From JAQVOO01 sp964524755 (GTDB taxonomy: Bacteria > Spirochaetota > Spirochaetia > Sphaerochaetales > Sphaerochaetaceae), in assembly GCA_964524755.1 (NCBI GenBank), contig CAZGDR010000003.1, positions 1 to 52,265 of the forward strand: DNA of 52,265 bases. The letters are read 5' to 3'. Both the position numbers and the translations under genes were made by a program. A model generated the notes under the pieces. It saw nothing but the letters and a program-made list of their open reading frames with translations. It made no database searches and was not told the DNA's origin. Below are positions 25,546 through 35,287 of this stretch, one piece after another (the stretch's first letter is position 1; each line of letters begins with the position of its first letter).

Positions 25546-26905
25546 CACCCCTTTTCATCATACGTTGACAATTCGCAAATACCTTTGTCAGGGGTGTACC
25601 CATTGTATGAAGCGATGTCCTACGGAAGCAATCAGAATTACTGGGGGTAAAGCCCATGTAAACCCTGAAAGGTGTATTGATTGTGGCCAATGTATGAGTG
25701 TGTGTCCTCATCAGGCTATCGTGATTGATCAGAGTGATTTCCAACAGATTTTTCAATTCCGCTACCGCGTAGCTATTATCCCAACGCTTCTTATTGGTCA
25801 ATTTGAAGACTCCATAACTGAACTAGATATGATTGATGCTTTGCATGCGATTGGTTTTACTCATGTCCATTACGCTGAATATGGTGTCGATATCCTCAAA
25901 ACACTGGGCAATAAGATTAGTGTCTATGCTGATGAGCACCCAGTGGTCTCATCGTATTGTCCAGCCGTTGTGCGGCTTATCCAACTCCGCTACCCGTCGT
26001 TACTGGCTAATGTGAATCTTATGCGGACTCCTGCCCAGATTGCGGCCCTCTATGCTCGCGTAAAACTTACCACAGAGGGGATAGAATCAGATGAAATTGG
26101 AGTCTTCTATGTAACACCATGCGCTGCCAAGCATGCACAAATTATGACTCCTGGTTCAGTCACCAGTGGTCTTATCCAAGGCAGCTTAAACCTTGATTCA
26201 GTCTTCAACCTTATGCAAGGTTATTTCGCACAACGTCCACGCCACTATAAAGCCTCCGTAAAAAAATGGGAAATACCTCCCATTACGGGACCTGCATTTC
26301 TCTGGAGCCTCACCAAAGGCGAAAGTGCTTCGATGCAAGGACGTACGCTATCGATCGATGAAGTACACAATGTGATAGAATTCTTGGAACTAGTGGAAGA
26401 TGAACGGCATAAGAATATAGACTTTCTTGAATTACGGGCTTGCGATACGGGTTGTACTGGGGGGATTTTGACACCTCGCAACCGTTTCCTTGCTACCGAG
26501 CGGATTAAACACCATGCAGCAACACTCCCCAATACGCTCAACGAGACGCATCGAGCCCAAATCTTAGCTCTCTCTGATAAACTTATTCATAATTTGAAAG
26601 TTGATCGCATTATGGCTAAATACTCGTTGCAACTCGATCAAGATATCTCTGTGGCCATCAAAAAGATGGAACAAGTAAAAAAGATCAAGGCGGTCTTACC
26701 CGGTATTGATTGTGGCCTTTGCGGTAGCCCTACCTGCCAAGCTCTAGCTGAAGATATCGCTCGCGGAAATGCGAGTATCAGACACTGCGTAGTGTTAAAG
26801 GTTACCGATCCTAGAGGTTTAAATCATCTGGCTAAAATTTGGGGCGAAGCAATCCAGAAAGAACAAAAACATACTGGTACCCCAAATTCTACAACGGAAG
26901 TTTGA
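25535..26905 (+). CDS. Sensory-type [FeFe]-hydrogenase homologue with ferredoxin and C-terminal Fe-S domains
   Basis: 456 residues. Two [4Fe-4S] ferredoxin motifs are at 18-28 (C-x2-C-x2-C-x3-C) and 47-57. The H-cluster domain (about 70-360) keeps the four cluster cysteines: Cys142 (SSYCPAV), Cys196 (TPCAAK), Cys303 and Cys307 (ACDTGC). The catalytic enzymes' TSCCP is SSYCP here, so the proton-transfer cysteine is Tyr141; the MPC and VMAC methionines are Thr194 and Arg. Residues 393-418 form a further Fe-S motif (CGLCGSPTC, then C418). Group C sensory hydrogenases usually carry a PAS domain after this; here the protein stops. It probably senses hydrogen or redox state together with the adjacent ATPase and DRTGG proteins. 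Confidence 0.82.
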   Translation: MKHDTPFHHTLTIRKYLCQGCTHCMKRCPTEAIRITGGKAHVNPERCIDCGQCMSVCPHQAIVIDQSDFQQIFQFRYRVAIIPTLLIGQFEDSITELDMIDALHAIGFTHVHYAEYGVDILKTLGNKISVYADEHPVVSSYCPAVVRLIQLRYPSLLANVNLMRTPAQIAALYARVKLTTEGIESDEIGVFYVTPCAAKHAQIMTPGSVTSGLIQGSLNLDSVFNLMQGYFAQRPRHYKASVKKWEIPPITGPAFLWSLTKGESASMQGRTLSIDEVHNVIEFLELVEDERHKNIDFLELRACDTGCTGGILTPRNRFLATERIKHHAATLPNTLNETHRAQILALSDKLIHNLKVDRIMAKYSLQLDQDISVAIKKMEQVKKIKAVLPGIDCGLCGSPTCQALAEDIARGNASIRHCVVLKVTDPRGLNHLAKIWGEAIQKEQKHTGTPNSTTEV

Positions 26906-29730
26906 TAGACTCTTTGCGTAAGCGTGAACTATGGGCGGCCTCTTTCTCCAGTATTTCTTGACCGGCAACTACAACCGCACTGAAATGAGTGTCCATCGAA
27001 ATTAAAAGAGTTCGTGCTGCCTGCTGTACGTCCTGAGCGGTCGTATTAAGAATCCACGCTCTCCTTTCCTCCCGAAACGTGTCAGTAATACCATACAGGG
27101 CACGACGAAAACCGGTGATTGCAGCATTTTTAGGATAGAGAGGTCGTAGTTCACGACTTATAATTGAGATAATGGCCAGATCGACTAGGTCCTCACCAAC
27201 ACCCTCTTCAGATACCCGTTTAAGCACATCTCTAAAGTTACTGAGAGTTCCCTCCACACGTGGATCTCGATAACTGGAAAATATACAGAGTTGTTCTAAC
27301 GCGTCGATGTGGGCACTNNNNNNNNNNNNNNNNNNNNNNNNNNNNNNNNNNNNNNNNNNNNNNNNNNNNNNNNNNNNNNNNNNNNNNNNNNNNNNNNNNN
27401 NNNNNNNNNNNNNNNNNAGCACATACATGCAGCGTCATACGTGTTTGCTTGATAATTTTTTTGCGTAACGCTACCAATGCCTCACCCAGTGCTGCAATGG
27501 TCTCTGAATTGGCAGAGTCGTGCCCCACTAAGAAGAACCATTGAGCTATACCATTCCACATTTCATTCTGTTGTAGAAGAGGTGAGAGATGGGAGGCTGC
27601 TCGCTGGGCCGCATACATCTGGCCTGCACTCGTTACATTCGATTCATAATCGCTGATTAAATCGTTCAAGACAGCATAGATTCGTTCAGGATCGTCTACA
27701 TTAGCTTCCTGTAAGATTGAAGAGAGCAATGCAAGTGCTTGTTCGTGGTCACGTTCCAAAGATTTAAGCCTAAATGCCAGAGCAGACATAGAAGAGTTAT
27801 TATCTTGTAATAGAGAAGAACTCTCTAAGAAGAAGTTAAGACCTCCTGTTTTCTCACGTATACGGACGGCCATTTCAGTATAGGAATGCTCACCGACACC
27901 TGTCATATGGAGCATTCGAGTAAGTAAGGGGAGTAACAGCTGTTCTTCTTCTTGCAGATCTCCCACCGTTACAAGCCCATCTGTATAAACAATACCATTC
28001 GTCTCCATGGTCTGGACGTAGAGAGGAACTCCACTAGCACTTTTCAAAGTCTGTGGGAAGGTCCGGATCGTCTCTGGTAAATCACTCTTTGTTAAATGGG
28101 GAATTGAAGCTAAAGCCTCAGGGGTATCGCGCTGCTGCTCAAATTGATGGAACCGTTCAGTATCTGCTTGTAACTTCGCTAGTCCATCCTTGCCCATTTT
28201 TTGTTGGATATCTTCCAATCTTTGGGTAATGGAATGCTCTAATTGTTTATTAAAAACTGGATCAGGTTTCACAATGAGGAGACAACGATGAGGGTTTTCC
28301 AGTAGGTTTTCAGTAATCCAACGTTCAAAATAACCCTTGTGACTATCAGAAGCCTCACGCTTGGCAAACAATTCCCCCTCTTGAGGAGAGGACTCTTCAA
28401 CCATTTTCTTTAGGGTTGCTAATGGTTTGGAGATACTGATTGTTGTGTGCGGTTTTAAACCCTGCATCCAACCTCGAGTAACTCGACTCATGGCCCGTAA
28501 CCCCATAGGGATATCCCCAGAGAGTTCCTGTAAAATAAACTCTTGTCGCTTGAGAGCGTTGATAACTAGCCGACGAGGAATTCCCTCCTCCACGATATTC
28601 GCTAATGTATCGAGAATTAGTTGCTGAGCTTCCTCCGCCTTTTCAGGATATATTCCTTTGAAACCTACAGTAAAAGGCATTTGGCGAAAACTAGTATCCA
28701 TGCCGCTGACCTGTGAAATATCTTTCGCCAAGCGGGAATCAATTATAGCTTTATAGAGAGGCGCTCCTGGATTTCCCAACAAAATATCAGTTAAAATAGT
28801 GAGGGTAAGAACTTCAATTGGATCTTCGGCTAAAGTAGTTGCCCAACTAATGGTAACCGAGGCATCATGGGCATCGACTGTTTCATCCTCAGCTGGGCTG
28901 GTGGCCCAAACTGTTTTAGGTTTGTTCCAGGTTTTGGCCAAAGGAGTAGGTCCAATACTAGTAATCGCCGAATAATCGGCTAAATATAAATCGTCTAATA
29001 AAGCTAAACGCTCTCCAACGTTTTGATTTCCATACAGGAATAACCGACAATTGGAAGGATGGTAATGGGTGGCGTAGTAACCAAGGAATTGGCGATAATT
29101 CAAAGTGATAATATGGTTTGGATCACCCCCTGATTCATAGAAGTACGGTGTATCGGGGTAAAGGCTACGAATACTTTGTCGTCCTACTATAGAATCATGG
29201 TCTGATAAAGCGCCCAGCATTTCATTATAGACAACCCCATCAAACTGTAAGGCTCCACTTGCATCAGCAGTAAGACGAACTCCCTCCTGCCAGAAAATCT
29301 CTTCACGCAACAGGGGATTGAATACTGAGTCGGCATAAACTGCAAAAAGGTGTTCAAAATCCTTAGCTAAAGGGGAAGCCGCGGGATAGACAGTGAAATC
29401 GGGATACGTCATCGCATTCATGAACGTATTCGCACTCCCCTTCAATAATGACATGAAGGGATCTCGCACAGGATATCTTTTTGATCCAGCTAAAACACAG
29501 TGCTCTATAATATGGGGTGTTCCGCAATCATTACTAGGCGGAGTTTTAAACATGAAACTAAATAGATTTTCGATATCATTGTTGGCAACATGATACACTT
29601 CCATCCCTGTAATTCGATGGCGGAAAAAATAACCATACCCATGATAATCATCGAGAACGTCGACGGATTCTAGGACAAATCCATGTAACTCGTCGCCAGG
29701 TATCAATGACAACTCAATTCCTTCAAGCAC
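26889..29730 (-). CDS. M16C family zinc metallopeptidase (presequence-protease type), interrupted by assembly gap
   Basis: The N-terminal 771 residues lie at 27418-29730 and the last 142 residues at 26889-27317, separated by 100 N. The inverted zinc motif is intact (CGTPHIIEHCVLAGS), with the distal glutamate in FDGVVYNEMLGALSD. The rest matches the M16C/PreP-like peptidases of about 1000 residues, which degrade peptides in a closed chamber. Both fragments end on codon boundaries, so the true gap is a multiple of three. The start is set by GAGGAGG five bases before the GTG at 29730, although the frame is open further upstream. Its 3' end overlaps the convergent H-cluster gene by 17 bases. Confidence 0.88.
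27318..27417. other. Assembly gap (100 N) inside the M16C peptidase gene
   Basis: A second fixed-length run of 100 N. Reading frames on both sides end exactly at codon boundaries, so the real length cannot be 100. Confidence 0.97.
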
Positions 29731-29826
29731 AAAGCCCTCCTCATGGTCACCACTCAGAGAACTTACCATGCCCATCTTGGATTGACAACCCTCCGTTTCT
29801 TACGTACCTTCTATCTAGGAGTCATT

Positions 29827-30678
29827 ATGCATTATATTGGAGCCCATGTAAGCGCTGCTGGAGGAGTCCACAACGCCGTCAAAAATGCAGTTGCTATCAA
29901 AGCCAATGCATTTGCACTATTTACCAAAAACCAGAAACAATGGAAAGCCCCCCCTCTCACAGAAGAACAGATCAATCTTTTTAAAGAGGCTATGAAAGCC
30001 AATGATTTTACTCCAACACAGGTATTACCACACGATAGCTATCTCATTAATTTAGGCAATCCTGATCCTGAAAAGTGGCAAACAAGTGTACATGCATTTA
30101 CCGAGGAGATGCGACGGATTGAGCAGCTGGGTTTAGACCGTTTAAATTTCCATCCCGGTGCCCACCTTAAAAAGATTAGTGAAGATGAGAGCATGTTACT
30201 CATCTCACAAGGCATAGATATCGCATTAGAAGAGACTGAAGGGGTGTATGCAGTCATTGAGACAACAGCTGGGCAAGGTTCTGCACTTGGTCGCTCTTTT
30301 GAAGAGATCGCTCGCATTATTGAACGTTCTAAACACCAAGAAAGAATTGGCGTGTGTATAGATACTTGCCATATATTTGCAGCTGGGTATGATATAAGGA
30401 CCGCAGAGGGATTTGCTTCAGTGATGGATGAATTTGAGCGACTTATCGGTTTTGATCGTCTTATGGGTATGCACCTTAATGACGCAAAAAGCACTTATGC
30501 CAGTCGTGTTGACCGTCACGCACCATTAGGCGAGGGGAATTTAGGTCTCCCTCCCTTTAAAGCTCTTATGGCAGATCCTCGGTTTAAAAATATGCCCCTC
30601 ATTCTTGAAACAACAGACCCCAATCTTTGGAGTCAAGAAATTGAGTTGTTACGCAAGTTTGCCCGCGAAACCATGTAG
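29827..30678 (+). CDS. nfo: Endonuclease IV (AP endonuclease)
   Basis: A 283-residue zinc enzyme cutting DNA at abasic sites. Family motifs: MHYIGAHVSAAGGVHNAV, LPHDSYLINLGNP, LNFHPGAH, VIETTAGQGSALGRSFEEIA, GVCIDTCHIFAAGYD, MHLNDAKS with DRHAPLGEGNLG, and PLILETTDP. The start is set by TAGGAG before the ATG at 29827; the longer frame would extend across the promoter. TTGACA at 29782-29787 is a possible -35. It may act on the abasic sites made by the uracil glycosylase encoded at 19910. Confidence 0.96.
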   Translation: MHYIGAHVSAAGGVHNAVKNAVAIKANAFALFTKNQKQWKAPPLTEEQINLFKEAMKANDFTPTQVLPHDSYLINLGNPDPEKWQTSVHAFTEEMRRIEQLGLDRLNFHPGAHLKKISEDESMLLISQGIDIALEETEGVYAVIETTAGQGSALGRSFEEIARIIERSKHQERIGVCIDTCHIFAAGYDIRTAEGFASVMDEFERLIGFDRLMGMHLNDAKSTYASRVDRHAPLGEGNLGLPPFKALMADPRFKNMPLILETTDPNLWSQEIELLRKFARETM

Positions 30679-30694
30679 AAGGAGTTAAATTACT

Positions 30695-31450
30695 ATGAAA
30701 GCCCTATTCCCTCACGCAACACGACCGCTATTATTTGGTCACAGGGGGTATTCAGAACTTGCTCCTGAAAACACTATAAAGGCTTTCGATCTCTGTCTTG
30801 CACACGGTATCCCAGGTATCGAACTAGATATTCACCTATGCAAAACTGGTGAATTAGTAGTTATTCATGATCATAAGCTCCAGCGTCTAGCAGGAGTGGA
30901 TGGTGAAGTTGAAGAGATGAGTTTAGCTGATCTTAAACAACTCGATGTGGGGACCCATAAAGATGAGAAGTTCAAAGGAGAGCGCATTCCCCTACTTGAA
31001 GAACTATTTAAAAAGTATGGTAAAAACTTTTATTATGATATTGAGCTCAAAGTTCATGGCCACAAAGATACCGGTATAGCTCGCAAAACATGGGAGATGA
31101 TCCAAGCCTATACATTAGAAGAGGTGTGCTTAGTCTCTTCATTCAATCCTTTTGCTGTCCGTCATTTCAACCAAGCCTCAAAAAAAGCAATCCCAACAGC
31201 AATCATCTACTCTGAGTCAAAAGAAGTTCCGAAAATCCTACGCCATGGTTGGGGACGTCATATCGCTCAAGCCACAGTTCTCAAACCAGGACGAAAATTA
31301 GTAACGACAGATATGCTTCACAAATTTTCTACTAAAAAAGGCTATCCCATCCTAACGTGGACGGTAAATAATAAAAAAGAGGGTGAGACTCTTTTAAAAC
31401 TAGGTGTAGATGGGCTTGTTTCCAATGACCCGGCTTTATTTAAAGCCTAA
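30695..31450 (+). CDS. Glycerophosphodiester phosphodiesterase, cytoplasmic UgpQ-type
   Basis: A 251-residue GDPD domain without signal peptide: FGHRGYSELAPENTIKAFDLCL, GIELDIHLCKTGELVVIHDHKLQRL (catalytic His and metal-binding Glu/Asp), FYYDIELKVHG and TWTVNNKKEGETLLKLGVDGLVSNDP. It splits glycerophosphodiesters to glycerol-3-phosphate and an alcohol. AAGGAG lies upstream; 16 bases after nfo. Its TAA overlaps the convergent LPP20 stop by four bases. Confidence 0.92.
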   Translation: MKALFPHATRPLLFGHRGYSELAPENTIKAFDLCLAHGIPGIELDIHLCKTGELVVIHDHKLQRLAGVDGEVEEMSLADLKQLDVGTHKDEKFKGERIPLLEELFKKYGKNFYYDIELKVHGHKDTGIARKTWEMIQAYTLEEVCLVSSFNPFAVRHFNQASKKAIPTAIIYSESKEVPKILRHGWGRHIAQATVLKPGRKLVTTDMLHKFSTKKGYPILTWTVNNKKEGETLLKLGVDGLVSNDPALFKA

Positions 31451-32841
31451 CGGTAGAGAAATCGGTAGAGTAAAAAGATCGCAATTGTCCCGAACTTAGT
31501 AAAAGCCTCTTCCTCTGCAATTCCGTAGGTATCCCCGATTGCATTAGCTACGACCTTTCCCGTTGAACCTAAACGAGCTCCTGTCTGGAGATTCACTAAT
31601 GAAATTTCTCCGGTCACGGTGACTGTCGCCCCTGCGGTAATCTCCTTTGCATGTGATACCCCAGCATCCCCCACAATCGCATACTTCTTAAAGGGGTGCA
31701 TGGCTCGTAGTGCAGCTAAATAGTCTTCATCATCATCGACCAAACTTCGCTTAGTAGCCACACTGCGGATAGAATCCTTAGTAATTTCTTTTCTGAGGGT
31801 CTCTGTCGCACGAGTGGTAGGCAATAGCCCCCCTTGCAAATCAAATTCAGAGATAGAAACCACGACCTCTTGGGTTCCAATAATAGAATCTCGAACATAA
31901 GGATAAGGCACCTGTTTATTTCGCAATAATTCAGTAAACTCTGTATAGATAAGTGGATCTAGCTCACGCAAGGTCCCTAGCTCTTCTGTTAGACCTAGAG
32001 AGAATACCAACTCTCCTTTACCCACTAACGTGGGGTTACTCGTAGTGTAGGTAAGTTGACCCGACTCATTGGTGACAAAACTTTGAGAGTCTTGGTAATA
32101 TCTACCCATACCATCTCTGGCTTCTGTAAGTACTGCGACTGGCGCTTCGCTGACACGGGGAGAAATGGCACGTTTCCCTCTACGTAAGGTTACAACAGTG
32201 GAGGGAATTGAAGGATCTCCAGTAGCTACAGAGAAACGAAGAGCACTTATGATATCGCGTATGCGGTTAATAGCTCCAATATAACGCTGTTTTCCACGGT
32301 TGACGGGCAAAGAGTCAGCAATCACAGCAATTTTTAAGTAAATTTGCGCAGCAACAACATCTTTGTTATCCCGGAAAGCTTGCGCAGCTTCAGCCGCCAA
32401 ACGATCCATCTGTTGCTGTTTCTCGAGTAGTTGCACTTCAGCTTCGGTGCGAGCAGTCTCTAATATAGGTTTGTCAGCAATAGCTAAAAAATAGACGGTA
32501 ACAGATTCTGTTTCAGGTTTGATGAACTCTTGGGTAATTTTCAAGCGATAATCCTCAATCGCATCTCGCATGGAGAGTTCGACAATGTACTTCCCCACAA
32601 TATCCTCACCTATATAGGTAGAAATTTGGTCCAAAACTGACTCATATGCCAAAACACGAGCGCGAGTCTCACTTGGAGATGATCCCTTACCTACAAATGC
32701 AATTTGATTGCGTGATAATTGAGGTTCATATACCCATTGAGGAACACCTTCAAGATTCGCCCGAACCCATGTGCTTAAGGAGGTACACCCCACGAGAAAA
32801 ATTAATGAGATCAAGATTATAATGGTGCCAATTTTTTTCAT
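31447..32841 (-). CDS. LPP20-family lipoprotein
   Basis: A 464-residue lipoprotein. The signal ends in FLVGC (Cys19). Residues about 30-190 resemble the LPP20 domain (GVPQWVYEPQLSRNQIAFVGKGSS, ARVLAYESVLDQISTYIG), in which an alpha-beta fold follows a PxWV motif. A coiled region follows (EAEVQLLEKQQQMDRLAAEAAQAFRDN), then a beta-rich C-terminal domain of unknown type. It is probably anchored in the outer or inner membrane of the envelope; the function is unknown. AGGAAGAGA precedes the ATG. It lies 12 bases after the next exported protein, so the two may work together. Confidence 0.8.
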   Translation of the reverse strand: MKKIGTIIILISLIFLVGCTSLSTWVRANLEGVPQWVYEPQLSRNQIAFVGKGSSPSETRARVLAYESVLDQISTYIGEDIVGKYIVELSMRDAIEDYRLKITQEFIKPETESVTVYFLAIADKPILETARTEAEVQLLEKQQQMDRLAAEAAQAFRDNKDVVAAQIYLKIAVIADSLPVNRGKQRYIGAINRIRDIISALRFSVATGDPSIPSTVVTLRRGKRAISPRVSEAPVAVLTEARDGMGRYYQDSQSFVTNESGQLTYTTSNPTLVGKGELVFSLGLTEELGTLRELDPLIYTEFTELLRNKQVPYPYVRDSIIGTQEVVVSISEFDLQGGLLPTTRATETLRKEITKDSIRSVATKRSLVDDDEDYLAALRAMHPFKKYAIVGDAGVSHAKEITAGATVTVTGEISLVNLQTGARLGSTGKVVANAIGDTYGIAEEEAFTKFGTIAIFLLYRFLYR

Positions 32842-32853
32842 TCTCTTCCTAAT

Positions 32854-33945
32854 CTACCACAACCATCCCAAGGTCGGCGAGAGGGTAATTCTATCGAGGT
32901 TAGTTTCACTCCTCACCCGCTGGCTATATCCTACCCCCACTCCCCAATAGAGATGGGCATTACTTTGATAGAATAATTGAAAATCGACGTTAGCTCCATA
33001 GAGAAAATCAGGAGCTCCTGAACCTGTCCAAGTAACCCCCACACCCATAGATACTCCTGCTGCTATCTGAATATTTGACCACCACGTTCCCAAGCCTACC
33101 CCGCTCGTGGAGAAAGTCCCTAATGAGATGTCTGTTTTCACCCCTATTTGGATGAGCGCCTCATAGGTAGGTTTGTCCCACAGAGTATCGATTGAGAGAC
33201 GACTGAAAGTTCTAAAAGGTCCTAGCCACAACGGTAACCCTACACTAAAGCCAAGACCATACTGTTGCCAAGAAAAGGTACCCGATAGTTCCATGGGGAG
33301 ATCAGGAGTAAGTCGTTCCAACGGCATGCCGCTGGCTAGAGGACGGCTAGCCCATACCGGACGCAACTCAGTGACCACCCCCGCCTCTGGATCGTCAAAC
33401 ACATCGGCAACTTCCAAAATTGCTATAGATTCATTTCTAGCATCTCTAACCCAAACCCGTTTCCCGCGCTTTAGTAGGAGAGGAGAAATCGTCCAATAAC
33501 CTGACTCTAAAGCGTGGGTTATATGATGTTGGCCCTCTTCGGCCCATAAACTACCCAGCTGTACGCGGACAAATCTCTTTAAAGTAAAGGCATATACTGA
33601 CTGCCAATCTTCGTTATACCCAACAAGAAAGGCGAGAGTTTGAGTTGTTTGCCTCTCATGCCAAGTAAATTCTAATGTTACCTGATATAATGTCTTTGGT
33701 GTAAACGTATCTTCATCAACTTCAACCTTCACCACTGCGATACGGAAGGGGTCTTGTCCCTCACCGTCAAAGGTAAAGCGCCACGCTAATTCCTCTTGAA
33801 TAACAGCCTCTGTAATGGGACGAAGCTCAATTTTTGACAATTTATTTTCAATTACTTCTAAACGGACCAAAGTAGCACTCAGTGTAGATACACAGAATAA
33901 AAGCATGAGCACCAGCACCCCTTTCCGCAGAGCAAATAACTTCAA
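32854..33945 (-). CDS. Exported protein of unknown function, possible outer-membrane beta-barrel
   Basis: I do not recognise a family. The best start is the TTG at 33945: AGGAG lies six bases upstream, the TTG overlaps the pepT TGA, and the result is a clean signal peptide (MKLFALRKGVLVLMLLFCVSTLSA). The open frame further upstream lies inside pepT. The mature protein of about 340 residues has an N-terminal domain (about 25-230) and a C-terminal region with alternating hydrophobic, aromatic-rich strands and a final LGWLW, consistent with a small barrel. It lies just before the LPP20 lipoprotein gene, perhaps as an envelope pair. Confidence 0.65.
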   Translation of the reverse strand: MKLFALRKGVLVLMLLFCVSTLSATLVRLEVIENKLSKIELRPITEAVIQEELAWRFTFDGEGQDPFRIAVVKVEVDEDTFTPKTLYQVTLEFTWHERQTTQTLAFLVGYNEDWQSVYAFTLKRFVRVQLGSLWAEEGQHHITHALESGYWTISPLLLKRGKRVWVRDARNESIAILEVADVFDDPEAGVVTELRPVWASRPLASGMPLERLTPDLPMELSGTFSWQQYGLGFSVGLPLWLGPFRTFSRLSIDTLWDKPTYEALIQIGVKTDISLGTFSTSGVGLGTWWSNIQIAAGVSMGVGVTWTGSGAPDFLYGANVDFQLFYQSNAHLYWGVGVGYSQRVRSETNLDRITLSPTLGWLW

Positions 33946-35195
33946 ATACTTACTCCTGACCAGAAAGAAATTATCTGTTCGATGAGCAATGCCGCCTCCT
34001 CCATCACTGGGACAGCCACCCATTCATACCGAGAATGGAGATTATGTGAACCGGTGAATATATTGGGTGCAGGTATTCCCATTTGGGCTAAACGGGCACC
34101 ATCGGTGCCACCACGAATTATCTTCTCATGTAATTCAAGATCAAGCTTGTTTCCCGCCTCCCAGATTGCTTCCATGATGAGGGGGTCTTTCTTAATAGCA
34201 TCATACATATTTTGATACACAACCTTAGTATTTAGTTCAACTTTCCCACCTGGATAGAGCTTTTCTATGGTCTTAGCTAACTGTTCTAGAGTTGCAACTC
34301 TCCGCTCTAATTCGGCCATATCAAAATCCCGTAGATAGAGGACAACATGGGTCTTGGCAAGTGAACCAGATATTTCTTCAGCACAATAATACCCATACCG
34401 GCCATCGGTCGCCTCAGGGCTTTCAGCCTGAGGAATAGAATTGAGAAAAGTGACAGCCATTGTCACGCTATTGACCATTCGCCCACGTGCAGCTCCTAAA
34501 TGAAATGGGATACCAGTAAAATCAACCTCTACTGTTGCGGCATTGAAACACTCAGCCTCTATCTCTCCCCGCGCTCCTCCATCAATTGTGTAACAACACC
34601 GTGATTTCAACTGACTGACATCGAAGGCATCCATTCCGCCGCCGGTCTCTTCATCGGTGGTAAAGATTAACTCCACCTCACCATGTTCACTAGCATCTGG
34701 GCCCATCAATCGCTCTGCCAAAGCCACTAGTATAGCAACTCCAGCTTTATTATCACCACCTAACAGTGTGGTTCCATCCGTAACGACTAAAGATTGTCCT
34801 TTATAAGAGAGTAAGGTTGGATTCTCTGCAACACCTAACGTGTACGTCTCATTTAATACTATATCTTTGCCATCGTAGGCTTCAATTACACGAGCTTTAA
34901 CGCCATTACCCATAACATCATCAGCAACATCGACATGCGCCATAAACCCAATGGTAGGAACACTCCTACCGCGAGGCAAGTTAGCAGGAAGCCGAGCAAT
35001 GAGATACCCGTTTGGATCAAAAACAATATCCTTAACACCAGCAGCCGTTAACTCTTGCTCGAGCAAGCGTAATAACTCAAGTTGCCCCTCACTTGTTGGA
35101 CGGCGATCTACTACATGTGGATCACTCATCGTATCTATTTTCACATACCGTAAAAATCGCTCTAGAATGTTTTGTGAAAGGGGGGAATTTTTCAT
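33942..35195 (-). CDS. pepT: Peptidase T (tripeptide aminopeptidase)
   Basis: A 417-residue M20 metallopeptidase. Metal and catalytic motifs: MAHVDVADD, LLGGDNKAGVAIL, IFTTDEETGGGMD, YTIDGGARGEIEAECFNA, and IIRGGTDGARLAQMGIPAPNIFTGSHNLHSRYEWV. It releases N-terminal residues from tripeptides in the cytoplasm. AGGAGAT lies upstream of the ATG. It is the first gene of the pepT, exported protein and LPP20 group. Confidence 0.95.
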   Translation of the reverse strand: MKNSPLSQNILERFLRYVKIDTMSDPHVVDRRPTSEGQLELLRLLEQELTAAGVKDIVFDPNGYLIARLPANLPRGRSVPTIGFMAHVDVADDVMGNGVKARVIEAYDGKDIVLNETYTLGVAENPTLLSYKGQSLVVTDGTTLLGGDNKAGVAILVALAERLMGPDASEHGEVELIFTTDEETGGGMDAFDVSQLKSRCCYTIDGGARGEIEAECFNAATVEVDFTGIPFHLGAARGRMVNSVTMAVTFLNSIPQAESPEATDGRYGYYCAEEISGSLAKTHVVLYLRDFDMAELERRVATLEQLAKTIEKLYPGGKVELNTKVVYQNMYDAIKKDPLIMEAIWEAGNKLDLELHEKIIRGGTDGARLAQMGIPAPNIFTGSHNLHSRYEWVAVPVMEEAALLIEQIISFWSGVSI

Positions 35196-35287
35196 AATTT
35201 CATATCTCCTGCTCTATGTAACTGCCTCCATTATTTCACATTTGGCAAGACCGAGCAAGTTATAACCCCCCATTCATTAGCGGATGT

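Noticed and set aside
25535..26905. Annotation as a catalytic iron hydrogenase.
   Set aside because: The proton-transfer cysteine and nearby conserved methionines are replaced, and the gene neighbours are signalling proteins.
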